This document shows, in pieces, positions 8,947 to 17,927 of a DNA stretch of 64,000 nucleotides (the stretch's first letter is position 1; each line of letters begins with the position of its first letter). The position numbers were made by a program, and so were the translations under genes. The stretch covers positions 1 through 64,000 of the forward strand of contig CAYQMX010000013.1 of NCBI GenBank assembly GCA_964418745.1, written 5' to 3'. This DNA is from Scleromatobacter sp964418745. Its GTDB lineage: Bacteria; Pseudomonadota; Gammaproteobacteria; Burkholderiales; Burkholderiaceae_C. Below the pieces are notes generated by a model. That model had not been told where the DNA came from, searched no databases, and saw only the letters and a program-made list of their open reading frames with translations.

Positions 8947-9741
8947 TCAGGCGCGCGCGGCGCAGCAGGACGCGACGGGCGCGGCGGCCGGCGCCGGGTC
9001 GTAGCGGTCGTGGTGGCGCACCCAGGCCATGCCGCCCGAAGCCTCCTCGTCGCGGCCCAGGGGCGCCAAGTCGAGCAGGCGGTAGGTGCCCATCATCGCC
9101 TCGACCCCGCGGCCATAGGTCGAGTGCGTGTGGAAGACGGTGCCCGCGTCGTCCTTGAAGAAGAAGCTGATCCCCGGCGCCTCCTCCTGCGGGAAGGCCG
9201 TCATGCCGTAGTTGTACGAGACCTGGCCGTCGACGCGGCTCGCCGCCGGGAAGCTGACGTGGAAGTCCTGGTTGAAGTCGTTGTCATGCGCTGACACCCA
9301 CGTGAATGGCCAGCCCATGCGCCGACGGAAGCGCTCGATCTCGGCCAGCGGCGCGCGCGAGACCAGCAGCACCGTGAGGTCGCGGTGCCGCAGGTGGATC
9401 TCCTCGCCGAGCAGGTGGTCGGCCATGAACGAGCAGCTCTTGCAGCCCTGTTCCCAGCCCGGTGCGAGCATGAAGTGCTGCACCATCAGCTGGCGCCGGC
9501 CGTCGAACAGGTCGGCCAGCGGGCGTCGGCCGGCGGGTGTGTCGAAGACGTAAGCCTTGTCGACCCGCACCCACGGCAGCGCGCGGCGCTCGCGGGCGAC
9601 GGCGTCGCCCAGGCGAGTGAGTTCCTTCTCGCGCGCCAGCAGCTGGCGACGTTGCGCCAGCCAGGCGTCGCGCGCAGCGACGGGATGACGGGCGGCGTCG
9701 GCCGCGACGGTGTCGGGTTCGGTATCGGTTTCGGTGTTCAT
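8947..9741 (-). CDS. DUF899 thioredoxin-like family protein
   Basis: Cytoplasmic 264-residue protein of the DUF899 family, which has a thioredoxin-like fold; function not established. Visible hallmarks are the cysteine pair C100-KS-C103 in GCKSCSFM, a run reading WVSAHDNDFNQDFHVSF, and a family-typical MAWVRHHDRYDP near the C-terminus. The extreme C-terminus carries an extra CC pair. The ATG at 9741 was chosen because the sequence upstream is not family-like. It lies 71 bases downstream of the beta-propeller gene and in the same direction, so the two may share a transcript with the TPR regulator. Confidence 0.88.
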   Translation of the reverse strand: MNTETDTEPDTVAADAARHPVAARDAWLAQRRQLLAREKELTRLGDAVARERRALPWVRVDKAYVFDTPAGRRPLADLFDGRRQLMVQHFMLAPGWEQGCKSCSFMADHLLGEEIHLRHRDLTVLLVSRAPLAEIERFRRRMGWPFTWVSAHDNDFNQDFHVSFPAASRVDGQVSYNYGMTAFPQEEAPGISFFFKDDAGTVFHTHSTYGRGVEAMMGTYRLLDLAPLGRDEEASGGMAWVRHHDRYDPAPAAAPVASCCAARA

Positions 9742-9812
9742 GAGGATCTCCCTGGCTCGCGGAGCCGGTGTGGATGGAAAGGGGTCGGCGCGACCCCGGC
9801 AACGTCGGGGAA

Positions 9813-10478
9813 TCAGGCGGGCTGCCTGCGCGGGCGCCGCACGGCGCGCACCTTGCCGGTGTCGCCCCCGCCGCAATAGAAGAGGTCGCCGCCATCGGAC
9901 TCGAGCCCGCTGACGAGGGTGCCCGGCGGCATCTCGAGCCGTTCCAGCACGGCGCCATCGGCAGGATCGACGCGGCGCAGCTCGCTCTGCTCGGCCTCCC
10001 ACGTGCCGTGCCACAGCTCGCCGTCGACCCAGGTCACCCCGGTGACGAAGCGGTCGGAGGCGATGGTGCGCACGATGGCGCCGGTCTCGGGATCGATCTG
10101 GTGGATCCGGCGGTCCCGGTACTGGCCCACCCACAGGCTGCCCTCGGCCCAGGTCAGGCCGGAGTCGCCGCCGCCGCCGGGCGCCGGGATCGACTTCAGC
10201 ACGCGGCCGCTGGCGGCGTCGATCTTGTCGATGCGCTGCTCGGCGATCTGCCAGAGGTGCCGGCCGTCGAACGCGGTACCGGCGTCGCTGGGTTGTTCGA
10301 GCCGGCGCGTCGTCGCACCGCTGGCGGGATCGAACGCGACGAGCGCCGGGCCGGTGGCGGCCCACACCTGGTGGCCGTCGTGGGTGACGCCGGCGACGCG
10401 CTGCACGCCGTCGAACGGCCCGTACTCGCGCACGATCTCGGCGGCGCGCGGACGTGGCGGTTGCCTGCTGGAAGTCAT
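9813..10478 (-). CDS. Beta-propeller protein (glutamine-cyclotransferase/YVTN-like)
   Basis: A 221-residue protein made of about five repeats of roughly 40 residues, each with a DG-x-LW or EG-x-LW turn (for example DGHQVWAA, DGRHLWQIA, EGSLWVGQY, DGELWHGTW). This pattern belongs to small propellers similar to glutamine cyclotransferase and Vgb/SMP-30 proteins. No signal peptide is evident, so it is probably cytoplasmic. Enzymatic activity is not known. It lies 46 bases downstream of a TPR/winged-helix regulator on the same strand, suggesting that the regulator senses or controls this gene. Start at ATG 10478. Confidence 0.75.
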   Translation of the reverse strand: MTSSRQPPRPRAAEIVREYGPFDGVQRVAGVTHDGHQVWAATGPALVAFDPASGATTRRLEQPSDAGTAFDGRHLWQIAEQRIDKIDAASGRVLKSIPAPGGGGDSGLTWAEGSLWVGQYRDRRIHQIDPETGAIVRTIASDRFVTGVTWVDGELWHGTWEAEQSELRRVDPADGAVLERLEMPPGTLVSGLESDGGDLFYCGGGDTGKVRAVRRPRRQPA

Positions 10479-10524
10479 CGTCTGGCTCCTCGTTGCGCCG
10501 CGGAGTGGCGCGATGGAGCTGACT

Positions 10525-11745
10525 CTACTCAGACGGCAACGCAGCGGGGAGTAACAAGATCGTCGTGAATCCGGCCAGGGGCGGCGCCAGCCAGCGCCGC
10601 GCCCGCGCATGGCCGATCGCGCGCACCCGGGCGGCGGACTCGAGCTCGGCCAGCGCGCGCTGCACCGTGCGCTGGCTGGCCCCCAGCGCGAGCGCCAGCG
10701 CCGAGGTGGACCACGGTGCGCCGTCGGACAGCAGCGCCAGCAGCGCCGCCTGCTCGCCCTCGATCGGCGGCGCCAGCACGGCGACGGCCCGCCCACCGAG
10801 CGGCCGCAGGACGAAGCCGCGTGCGGTGGCCTCGACCTGCGCCAGGTCCTTGACGAGCGCGCGCAGCCGGCCCATCTCCACGCGCAGCCGCGCCCGATGC
10901 GTCTCGTCCGGGTCGCGAAAGCCGAACGCCTGTTCGATCAGGGCCTCGCGGTCGACAGCGCCCGGCCAGGCCTGCGCGAGCGAGCGCGCCAGGGCGAACA
11001 GGACCGGCCGCCGCGCCAGCGAGCGCCACGTCGTGCCGTCGCCGAGGCCGCGCCGGCACGCGTCGACGACCAGCGCGCCCGAGGCCAGCAGCGCAGCCAC
11101 CTCCGCCAGCCGCAGCGACTGCGTGCCGGAGGCATCGATGCGCCGCGCGGCCGGGCTGTCGAACGTCGCGCGGGCGCGCGCCACCTCCGCGAGCAGCGCC
11201 GGCACGCCCGCGCGGGACGCGGCCGCGTGCGCGCGCCCCAGCGCGGCCTGCGCCGGCGCGACGCGCAGCGAGCGCAGCGCCAGTTCGGCCGCGCTCAGTT
11301 CGGCGACGGCGGCCAGGGCCGGCGTCAGGGCGTGCGGCGCCAGCGCGTCCAGCGCGGCCGCCGCCTCGTCGAGCCGGCCCAGCAGCAGCAGCCGGCGCGC
11401 CGCGATCAGGCGTGCCTGCATCGCATTGCCGTGGTCGGCGTGCGCCTCCAGCGTGGCCGCGGCCGCCGCCAGCGCGCGCGGGGCGCCCGCGAAATCGCGC
11501 ATCGCCAGCGCGACCTCGGCCTCGGCGACGACGCAGCGTGCGCGCGCCCGCGCCTCGTGCGGACCGAAGGTGCGGGCCGCGCGCTTGAGGAGCTCGCGCG
11601 AGCGCGGATAGTCGCCCAGCTGGGCCATCGCGATGCCGCGCAACGCCAGTGCCGGCGGGTCGTCGCGCAGCGCGACGCGCTTGAGGGCGCCGAGGGCGTC
11701 GCCGGCAGCGAGCGCGCGGGCAGAGGCAGCGATGAGCGAGTCCAT
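10525..11745 (-). CDS. TPR-repeat protein with C-terminal winged-helix domain
   Basis: A 406-residue alanine-rich protein. The first half consists of degenerate helical repeats of TPR type (LGDYPRSRELLKRAARTF, LEAHADHGNAMQARL). The C-terminal 60 residues look like a winged helix-turn-helix (LALALGASQRTVQRALAELE followed by a wing). The arrangement suggests a transcription regulator with a protein- or ligand-binding repeat domain. The middle third also contains a region resembling the SARP/OmpR-type DNA-binding segment (HRARLRVEMGRLRAL). Target unknown; the propeller and DUF899 genes immediately downstream are the best candidates. Confidence 0.7.
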   Translation of the reverse strand: MDSLIAASARALAAGDALGALKRVALRDDPPALALRGIAMAQLGDYPRSRELLKRAARTFGPHEARARARCVVAEAEVALAMRDFAGAPRALAAAAATLEAHADHGNAMQARLIAARRLLLLGRLDEAAAALDALAPHALTPALAAVAELSAAELALRSLRVAPAQAALGRAHAAASRAGVPALLAEVARARATFDSPAARRIDASGTQSLRLAEVAALLASGALVVDACRRGLGDGTTWRSLARRPVLFALARSLAQAWPGAVDREALIEQAFGFRDPDETHRARLRVEMGRLRALVKDLAQVEATARGFVLRPLGGRAVAVLAPPIEGEQAALLALLSDGAPWSTSALALALGASQRTVQRALAELESAARVRAIGHARARRWLAPPLAGFTTILLLPAALPSE

Positions 11746-11920
11746 GGACGAAGGCTAACCGGTCGTGGCGGGGACGGGCGCGCCAGGCGGCCTCTGACCG
11801 GCGGGCGCGTGCCCCGCCGGATCACCGCTTAATCGGGCATTCGGCGCGGCAGGCCTGGCGCGAGCGATCGCAGAATCGATGGCGACGACACCCTCCGTCG
11901 CCGCCCTCGCCGACGCCCGC

Positions 11921-12379
11921 ATGATGTCTCCCGCCCTGCCCCGGCTGGCCGCTGCCGCGGCGCTGTCCATGCTCGTCGCGCACACCCTGGCCACGGCCGG
12001 CACGGCGCCACCGGCCACCGAATTCCGCTGCCCGGCCACGCTGGCGCAGGCGCCGGTGGCCGACGGCGTGCCGCCCGGCTGGGTCGTGCACGGCAGCGCC
12101 GGCGAGCTGGCGCTGCAGCGCGCCCTCTTCTACGACGGCGACCCGGTGGGCCTGGGCGCGCGGGCGCCCGACGCCACGCGGCGCAGCGGCCTGACGGAAA
12201 CCTCCACCTGGCTGTTCGGCCCGGCCGATTCGGCGCAGGTCTGGATCGGCTGCCTGTACCGCGACACCACCGCGGTCGTCGCGCGGCCGCTGCCGGGCGG
12301 GCTGCGCCAGTGCACCACCACGCTGCGGCTGACGGCGCTGGGCGACCCGGCCGGGCCGGTCTCGGTGCAGTGCCGGTGA
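11921..12379 (+). CDS. Small exported protein, STY0301-like
   Basis: The product begins with a clear signal peptide (MMSPALPRLAAAAALSM, cleavage likely after HTLATA). The mature part is about 125 residues with four cysteines (EFRCPA, WIGCLY, RQCTT, VQCR), enough for two disulfides. Spacing and aromatic pattern resemble the uncharacterised STY0301 family of periplasmic proteins. An in-frame ATG at 11879 would add 14 residues ahead of the signal peptide and is less likely. It is flanked by genes on the opposite strand. Function unknown. Confidence 0.6.
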   Translation: MMSPALPRLAAAAALSMLVAHTLATAGTAPPATEFRCPATLAQAPVADGVPPGWVVHGSAGELALQRALFYDGDPVGLGARAPDATRRSGLTETSTWLFGPADSAQVWIGCLYRDTTAVVARPLPGGLRQCTTTLRLTALGDPAGPVSVQCR

Positions 12380-12494
12380 CGGCGGCGTGGACTGGCAAGC
12401 GCTCGCGGTGGCGCGGGCGTGCGACGCGGCATCGTCGCGGCGCACGCCCTGCTCCGGCGGCAGCGTCGCGGCGATACGGGTCGCGCGCGCCGGC

Positions 12495-13271
12495 TCACGC
12501 GAGCAGCGCGAGGATGCGGTCGAGCACGCCGGCCATCTCGTGCGGGCCGGCGATGCAGAAGCGCGCCGCCGACGCGCGGCGCTCGCAACCGATGCGCACC
12601 GTCACCCACGGCGGCTGCGCGGCGGCGAACACCGGCTCGTCGTTGACGTCGTCGCCCGCGAAGAACGCCGCCTGCACGTCCAGTCGGTGCATCAGGCGCT
12701 GCACGGCCACGGCCTTGTCGGGCGCGTCGGCGGACACGGCGTTGTAGACCAGCTTGCCGCCGAACACGTGCAGCGTGCCTGTGAAGCCGGCCAGCACGTC
12801 CTCGATCATCGCCGCCGCCGCAGCGCGGTCGGGGGCGGTGCGGAAGTGCAGGGCGAGCGACTGGCCCTTGTCCTCCACGACCACGCCCGCGCCGGCCAGG
12901 CCGTCCGCCCGCTCGCGCAGCCGCGCTCGCAAGGCGTCGAGCGCCTGCGAGGCGCGCGCGCTGGCCTGCGGGTCGCCCTCGTCCTCGGCACCGTGGTTGC
13001 CGACGATCCACGCCGGCGCGAACCCCAGGCGCGAACGCACGTCGGCAATGCGGCGGCCGGTCACGATGGCCACCGGGCGCAGGCGGGCCAGCCGGTCCAG
13101 GCGCAGCGCGATCGTGGCCGACACCTGCACGTCGTCGGGGCGCGGGCGGATCGGCGCCAGCGTGCCGTCGAAATCGAACGCGTACAGGGCCGGCGCGCGC
13201 ACCAGCGCGGTCAACGCGGCCAGCCCGGGCGGGCCCAGCAGCGGGCGCAGCGGCGCGGACGGGGCGGTCAT
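12495..13271 (-). CDS. otsB: Trehalose-6-phosphate phosphatase
   Basis: Removes phosphate from trehalose 6-phosphate to give trehalose, the second step of the OtsAB pathway; cytoplasmic HAD-superfamily enzyme. The 258-residue protein shows the HAD nucleophile motif DFDGTL with aspartates at residues 33 and 35. It also has the TGR motif and the C-terminal Mg-binding GDDVNDE. Its ATG shares one base with the otsA stop (TGATG), so translation is coupled and the two enzymes should be made together. Confidence 0.95.
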   Translation of the reverse strand: MTAPSAPLRPLLGPPGLAALTALVRAPALYAFDFDGTLAPIRPRPDDVQVSATIALRLDRLARLRPVAIVTGRRIADVRSRLGFAPAWIVGNHGAEDEGDPQASARASQALDALRARLRERADGLAGAGVVVEDKGQSLALHFRTAPDRAAAAAMIEDVLAGFTGTLHVFGGKLVYNAVSADAPDKAVAVQRLMHRLDVQAAFFAGDDVNDEPVFAAAQPPWVTVRIGCERRASAARFCIAGPHEMAGVLDRILALLA

Positions 13272-15730
13272 CAGCGGCTCCGCGGGTCGGCATCCCGGTA
13301 GCGCGCCACGCGCGCATCGACGCGCGCCTTCAGGCGCCAGCGACCGGCGTCGGCCAGCATGCGCCCGGCCCAGCGGAACACGTTGAACTCGCGCACCGTG
13401 GCGCGCAGGCTGGCCATGCGCGCGCGCTGTTCGGCGGCCGGCATCGTCGCGGCGCGGTGCAGCGCGTCGGCCGTCTCCTCCACGTGGTACGGATTGACGA
13501 TCAGCGCCTCGGTCATCTCGCGCGCGGCGCCGGCGAAGCGGCTGAGGATCAGCACGCCGCGCTCGTCGTCGCGGGCGGCCACGAATTCCTTGCTGACCAG
13601 GTTCATGCCGTCGTGCAGGCTGGTGACGATGCACATGTCCGCCGCACGGAACAGTTCGTTGACGGCGGCGCTGTCGTGGTGCTGCGCGATCAGGTGCACC
13701 GGCTGGTAGCCGGGGCGGCCGAAGCGCTCGTTGATGCGCAGCGTCAGGCGCTCGACGCGCTCCTGGAACGCGCGGTACTCCTCCAGCGAGCTGCGGGTCG
13801 GCGCGGCCACCTGGACGAAGACGAAGCGCTCGATCCATTCGGGGTGCTTTTCCAGCAGGCGCTCCACCGCGTTCAGGCGCTCGAGGATGCCCTTGGTGTA
13901 GTCGAAGCGGTCGACGCCCACCGCCAGCGTCGCGTCGGGCGCCAGGCCCAGGCGCTCGCGCACCGCGCGCCGCGCCTCCGCCACCGACGACCAGCTCGCG
14001 ACGGTCTCGTCGGTGGGCCACTCGATCGAGATCGGGTAGGCCTCCACCAGGGTCTCGTCCTCGCGGAACGAGATCGTGGAGTGCTCGTGCTCGATGCGCG
14101 CCTCCAGGAAGCGATCCACCGTCTCGATGAAGTTCTTGCAATGGAAGCGGGTGTGGAAGCCCAGGATCGTGCTGCCCAGCATGCCCTGGAGGATCTCGCG
14201 CCGCCACGGGCAGATGCCGAACGACTCGGGGTTGGGCCAGGGGATGTGCCAGAAGGTCAGGATGGTGGCGTTGGGCAGCTTCTCGCGCACCATCGCCGGC
14301 AGCAGCGCGAAGTGGTAGTCCTGCACCAGCACGATCGGGTCGTCGCTGCGCGCCTCCGCCACCACGGCGTCGGCGAACCGCTGGTTGACGGCCTTGTAGG
14401 CCTCCCAGTCCGACTCGCGGAACACCGGTCGCACGTGGGCCACATGGCACAACGGCCACAGGCCCTCGTTGGCGAAGCCGAAGTAGTAGCCTTGCTCCTC
14501 CTCGGCCGAGAGCCACAGGCGGCGCAGCTGGTAGTCGTCGTGCCCGGGCGGCACCGCAACGCGGTCGTTGGCGTCCACCACCTCGCGGTCGGCGTCGCCG
14601 CTGCCGTGGGCGATCCAGGTGCCCGAGCAGGCGCGCATCACCGGCTCCACGGCAGTCACCAGCCCGCTGGCGGGGCGCTTGACGACGATGCGGCCGTCCT
14701 TGGCGTGCTCGTGGATGTAGGGCTCGCGGTTGGAGACCACGATCACCTGGTCGCCGCGCAGCTGCGTCATCAGCAGCGTGCGCAGGCGCTCGGCGCTCCA
14801 GTCGGCCTCGGGGCCCTGCATCCGGCGGTACTCGTCCTCGAGGTCGCGCAGGCGCTCGCGCAGGTCGGCCGCGAACGGCTGCAGTTCGGCCGCCGCGGCG
14901 GCCGAGGTGCCGGTCAGCGGGCTGATCAGGCCCTCGCCGCGCAGCAGGGCGCGTACGCCGGAGACCCAGCCGCGCCAGCTCAGCTGCGCCACCACCATCG
15001 TGATCAGCGCCATCGCCAGGCCCAGCACCGCGATCAGGCCGACCAGGTAACGACGGGTGTCCTGGCTGCGCTTCTCGATGAAGCTCAGGTCGTGCAGCAG
15101 CACCAGGCGGCCCACCGTGACGGGCTCGGTCTGCACCACGGCCTCCGAGGCGGCCGCGGCCGCCGCCAGGGCGCCACCGGCGCCGGCCGCCGGCGGCGCG
15201 CCGGCCACCTCGCTGGCTGCCTCGGCGGCGGCCACCGGATGCGGCTGGTCGATCACGTCGTGCATCGCCACGTGCACCGGCCCGCCATTGAGCAGCAGGC
15301 GCGGGTCGCGCTTGGAGCTGATCTCGAGCGCGTTGAAGCAGTTCAACGCCGAGGGAAATGCCGGCGTGCGCTCCAGCATCCGGCCGTCGGGGCTGCACAG
15401 GCCGATCGCGAACAGGCGCTCGTCCTGCACCGCGCGGTCGAACAGCTTCTCGAGCTGGTGCGGCCGGTTGGCGCGCAGCGCCTCCACCACCGAATCCGAC
15501 AGCGCATTGGCCACGACGGCGCCGCGGCTATCCAGATCGCGGGAGAACCAGCGCAGCGTGATGCCGTCGACGACCGGGAGTACCAGCCAGGCGGTGACGA
15601 TCACCACGCCCACCAGCGGCAGCAGGAAACGCAGTTGCAGCCGGATCGTCTGCACGATCGGCCAATGCAGGAAGGCGGGCCCGGCTTTTGCCGGCGGGAC
15701 CAGAGTTCCCTGGGTTCTGTCTTTGTTCAA
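13271..15730 (-). CDS. otsA: Trehalose-6-phosphate synthase with N-terminal membrane sensor-like region
   Basis: Transfers glucose from UDP-glucose to glucose 6-phosphate, making trehalose 6-phosphate. The GT20 catalytic part starts near residue 328 and keeps the usual motifs: VQDYHFALLP, HIPWPNPE, RFDYTKGI and LVSKEF. Ahead of it are about 325 extra residues: a membrane span at 33-54, a periplasmic stretch of about 170 residues with a long Ala-rich insert, a second span at 229-249, and a HAMP-like linker with a helical segment. The enzyme is therefore probably anchored in the inner membrane with its active site in the cytoplasm. The start read here is a TTG; a GTG about 25 codons in is an alternative. 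It is divergent from the GH15 gene with 41 bases between them. Confidence 0.92.
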   Translation of the reverse strand: MNKDRTQGTLVPPAKAGPAFLHWPIVQTIRLQLRFLLPLVGVVIVTAWLVLPVVDGITLRWFSRDLDSRGAVVANALSDSVVEALRANRPHQLEKLFDRAVQDERLFAIGLCSPDGRMLERTPAFPSALNCFNALEISSKRDPRLLLNGGPVHVAMHDVIDQPHPVAAAEAASEVAGAPPAAGAGGALAAAAAASEAVVQTEPVTVGRLVLLHDLSFIEKRSQDTRRYLVGLIAVLGLAMALITMVVAQLSWRGWVSGVRALLRGEGLISPLTGTSAAAAAELQPFAADLRERLRDLEDEYRRMQGPEADWSAERLRTLLMTQLRGDQVIVVSNREPYIHEHAKDGRIVVKRPASGLVTAVEPVMRACSGTWIAHGSGDADREVVDANDRVAVPPGHDDYQLRRLWLSAEEEQGYYFGFANEGLWPLCHVAHVRPVFRESDWEAYKAVNQRFADAVVAEARSDDPIVLVQDYHFALLPAMVREKLPNATILTFWHIPWPNPESFGICPWRREILQGMLGSTILGFHTRFHCKNFIETVDRFLEARIEHEHSTISFREDETLVEAYPISIEWPTDETVASWSSVAEARRAVRERLGLAPDATLAVGVDRFDYTKGILERLNAVERLLEKHPEWIERFVFVQVAAPTRSSLEEYRAFQERVERLTLRINERFGRPGYQPVHLIAQHHDSAAVNELFRAADMCIVTSLHDGMNLVSKEFVAARDDERGVLILSRFAGAAREMTEALIVNPYHVEETADALHRAATMPAAEQRARMASLRATVREFNVFRWAGRMLADAGRWRLKARVDARVARYRDADPRSR

Positions 15731-15771
15731 GAGATGGATCCAAATGTTAGCAACCGAGGGCCCCCATCGCG

Positions 15772-17595
15772 ATGAGCTTCCCCCCCGACGACCCGAACGT
15801 GCACGCCGCCTCGCTGGACCTGGCGATGATCGGCAACTGCGCCATCAGCGCGCTCATCGATGCGACCGCCCACGTGGTGTGGTGCTGCATGCCGCGCTTC
15901 GACAGCACGCCCGTTTTCGACGCGCTGCTGCAGTCGGCAAACGGCGTACCCGAGTCGGGCGCCATGGCGATCTGGATCGAGGACCTGGCGCGCCACGAGC
16001 AGTCCTACGACGCCGGGACCGCCATCCTGCGCACGCGGATGTGGGATACCCAGGGCCAGTGCATGGAGGTAGTCGACTTCGCGCCGCGCTTCATCACCCG
16101 CGATCGAGTCTTCCGCCCGGCGCAGCTGGTGCGGCGCATCCGGCCGCTGGCGGGGCGCCCGCGCATCCGGGTGACGGTGCGCCCGCACGGCGGCTGGGGC
16201 GCCGAGCAGCCGCAGGTCACGCGCGGCAGCCACCATGTGCGCTTCGTGATGCCCGACATCACCCTGCGCCTGAACACGAGCGTGCCCATCACCTGGCTGA
16301 TGGACGGCACCTGGTTCACGCTCGATCGCGAGATGAGCCTGTTCCTGGGCGCCGACGAGACCATGACCGGCGGCATCGACGAGACCGCGCGCGAGTTCGA
16401 GGACCAGACCTCGCTGCACTGGCGCCACTGGACGCACCGCCTCGCGCTGCCGCTGGAGTACCAGGACGCCGTGATCCGCGCGGCCATCACGCTCAAGCTG
16501 TGCCAGTACGAGGAGACCGGCGCCATCGTCGCGGCAATGACGACCAGCCTGCCCGAGGCCCCCGCCAGCGGCCGCAACTGGGACTACCGTTTCTGCTGGC
16601 TGCGCGACGCATTCTTCGTGGTGCGGGCGCTCAACGGGCTGTCCGAGGTCGGGACGATGGAGAAGTACCTCGGCTGGCTCACCAACGTGCTGCACAAGGA
16701 AGCCGGCTCGGGCCACGTGCAGCCGCTGTACGGCATCGGGCTGGAGCGCGAGCTCACCGAGTTCGAGGTGCCGCAGGCCACCGGCTACCGCGGCATGGGG
16801 CCGGTGCGCGTGGGCAACCAGGCGCACGAGCATTTCCAGCACGACACCTACGGCAACATCGTGCTGGCCGCCGCGCAGTCGTTCCACGACCACCGCCTCT
16901 TCCGGCGCGGCGACGCCGCCGATTTCGCCGCGCTGGAGACCATGGGCGAGCAGGCCTGGCGGCTGCACGACCAGCCCGACGCCGGCATCTGGGAACTGCG
17001 CACCCGCGCCCGCATCCACACCTCGTCGTCGCTGATGTGCTGGGCGGCGTGCGACCGCCTGGCCCACATCGCACTGCGCGTGGCGCTGCCCGACCGGGCG
17101 CGGTACTGGCGCGACCGCGCCGACGTCATCCGCAGCAAGATCCTGCAGTACGCCTGGAGCGAGAAGCGCCAGGCCTACGCCGAGAGCTTCGGCGGCAGCG
17201 AGCTCGACGCCAGCGTGCTGCTGATGGGCGAAGTGGGCTTCGTGCCGCCCGGCGACCCGCGCTTCATCAGCACCGTCGAGGCGATGGAGAAGACACTGTG
17301 CGACGGCCCGTTCATGCGCCGCTACGAGGCCGCCGACGACTTCGGCCGACCCGAGACCACGTTCAACATCTGCTCGTTCTGGCGCGTCGACGCGCTGGCG
17401 CGCATCGGCCGCCGCGACGAGGCCCGCGCGGCCTTCGAGGCCCTGCTGTCACGCCGCAACCCGCTGGGCCTGCTCAGCGAGGACATGAACCCGGTCACCG
17501 GCGAGCTGTGGGGCAACTTCCCGCAGACCTACTCGATGGTGGGCATCATCCACGGCGCGCTGCGGCTGTCGGCGCCGTGGGACTCGGTGGTTTGA
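15772..17595 (+). CDS. Glycoside hydrolase family 15 (glucoamylase/trehalase-like)
   Basis: Inverting alpha-glucosidase of the GH15 (alpha/alpha)6 barrel fold. The 607-residue protein has the N-terminal beta-sandwich typical of bacterial members and then the barrel, with NWDYRFCWLRDA near residue 268. Near the C-terminus, LLSEDMNPVTGELWGNFPQ includes the presumed general base glutamate. There is no signal peptide, so it is cytoplasmic. Related bacterial enzymes include glucoamylases, isomaltodextranase-like enzymes and true trehalases. Its back-to-back position with otsA-otsB makes trehalose or a related alpha-glucan the likeliest substrate, but that is inference. Confidence 0.9.
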   Translation: MSFPPDDPNVHAASLDLAMIGNCAISALIDATAHVVWCCMPRFDSTPVFDALLQSANGVPESGAMAIWIEDLARHEQSYDAGTAILRTRMWDTQGQCMEVVDFAPRFITRDRVFRPAQLVRRIRPLAGRPRIRVTVRPHGGWGAEQPQVTRGSHHVRFVMPDITLRLNTSVPITWLMDGTWFTLDREMSLFLGADETMTGGIDETAREFEDQTSLHWRHWTHRLALPLEYQDAVIRAAITLKLCQYEETGAIVAAMTTSLPEAPASGRNWDYRFCWLRDAFFVVRALNGLSEVGTMEKYLGWLTNVLHKEAGSGHVQPLYGIGLERELTEFEVPQATGYRGMGPVRVGNQAHEHFQHDTYGNIVLAAAQSFHDHRLFRRGDAADFAALETMGEQAWRLHDQPDAGIWELRTRARIHTSSSLMCWAACDRLAHIALRVALPDRARYWRDRADVIRSKILQYAWSEKRQAYAESFGGSELDASVLLMGEVGFVPPGDPRFISTVEAMEKTLCDGPFMRRYEAADDFGRPETTFNICSFWRVDALARIGRRDEARAAFEALLSRRNPLGLLSEDMNPVTGELWGNFPQTYSMVGIIHGALRLSAPWDSVV

Positions 17596-17927
17596 TCTGT
17601 CTGCCAGTCGGGTGGCTGGTCTGTTCGTGGGTTGGTGAGCTCTCGGCGGGGTCGGTGTTGCGTGCCGGCTGGGCCTGAGCAGGGGCCGGACTTCCGCCAA
17701 CGAGCACGCATCACGAAAGTCGAGTGCGACGCCTGCCGAGGATTCACTCTTCCAGGTCCGGTGCGGCAGGCCCAGGCGCCAAACCGGTGCGACCCGGCGT
17801 TGCAGAATCACCTGCTTGGGGCGCGTACGTTTCAAGATTGCGCTAAATAGAGGGTTTTCCCTGGCATAGGGTTTGCACTGATCCCTTCGCCCGCCACGAG
17901 CGGACGTCAACCCCAAAGGAACTCCGC
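17596..17927. other. 332-base intergenic region
   Basis: No coding signal is convincing here; the open frames that cross it lack initiation sites and family-like sequence. Its left part is a GT-rich tail after the GH15 gene. Base composition becomes more AT-rich from about 17820, where the sigma-54 promoter of the following gene lies at 17862-17877 and an AAAGGAA ribosome site sits just before 17928. Confidence 0.6.
17862..17877 (+). promoter_or_regulatory. Sigma-54 (-24/-12) promoter
   Basis: TGGCATAGGGTTTGCA matches the sigma-54 consensus TGGCAC-N5-TTGCA, with the invariant GG (17863-17864) and GC (17875-17876) exactly ten bases apart. It points at the small exported protein gene, predicting a transcript start near 17888 and a leader of about 40 bases. 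An enhancer-binding activator would be required; none is encoded nearby. Confidence 0.75.

Noticed and set aside
15738..15748. The 11-mer AACATTTGGAT shared upstream of otsA and of the alpha/beta hydrolase (57165-57175)
   Set aside because: Its distance to the start codon differs greatly (8 versus 64 bases) and it has no symmetry; two copies are not enough to claim a common regulator.
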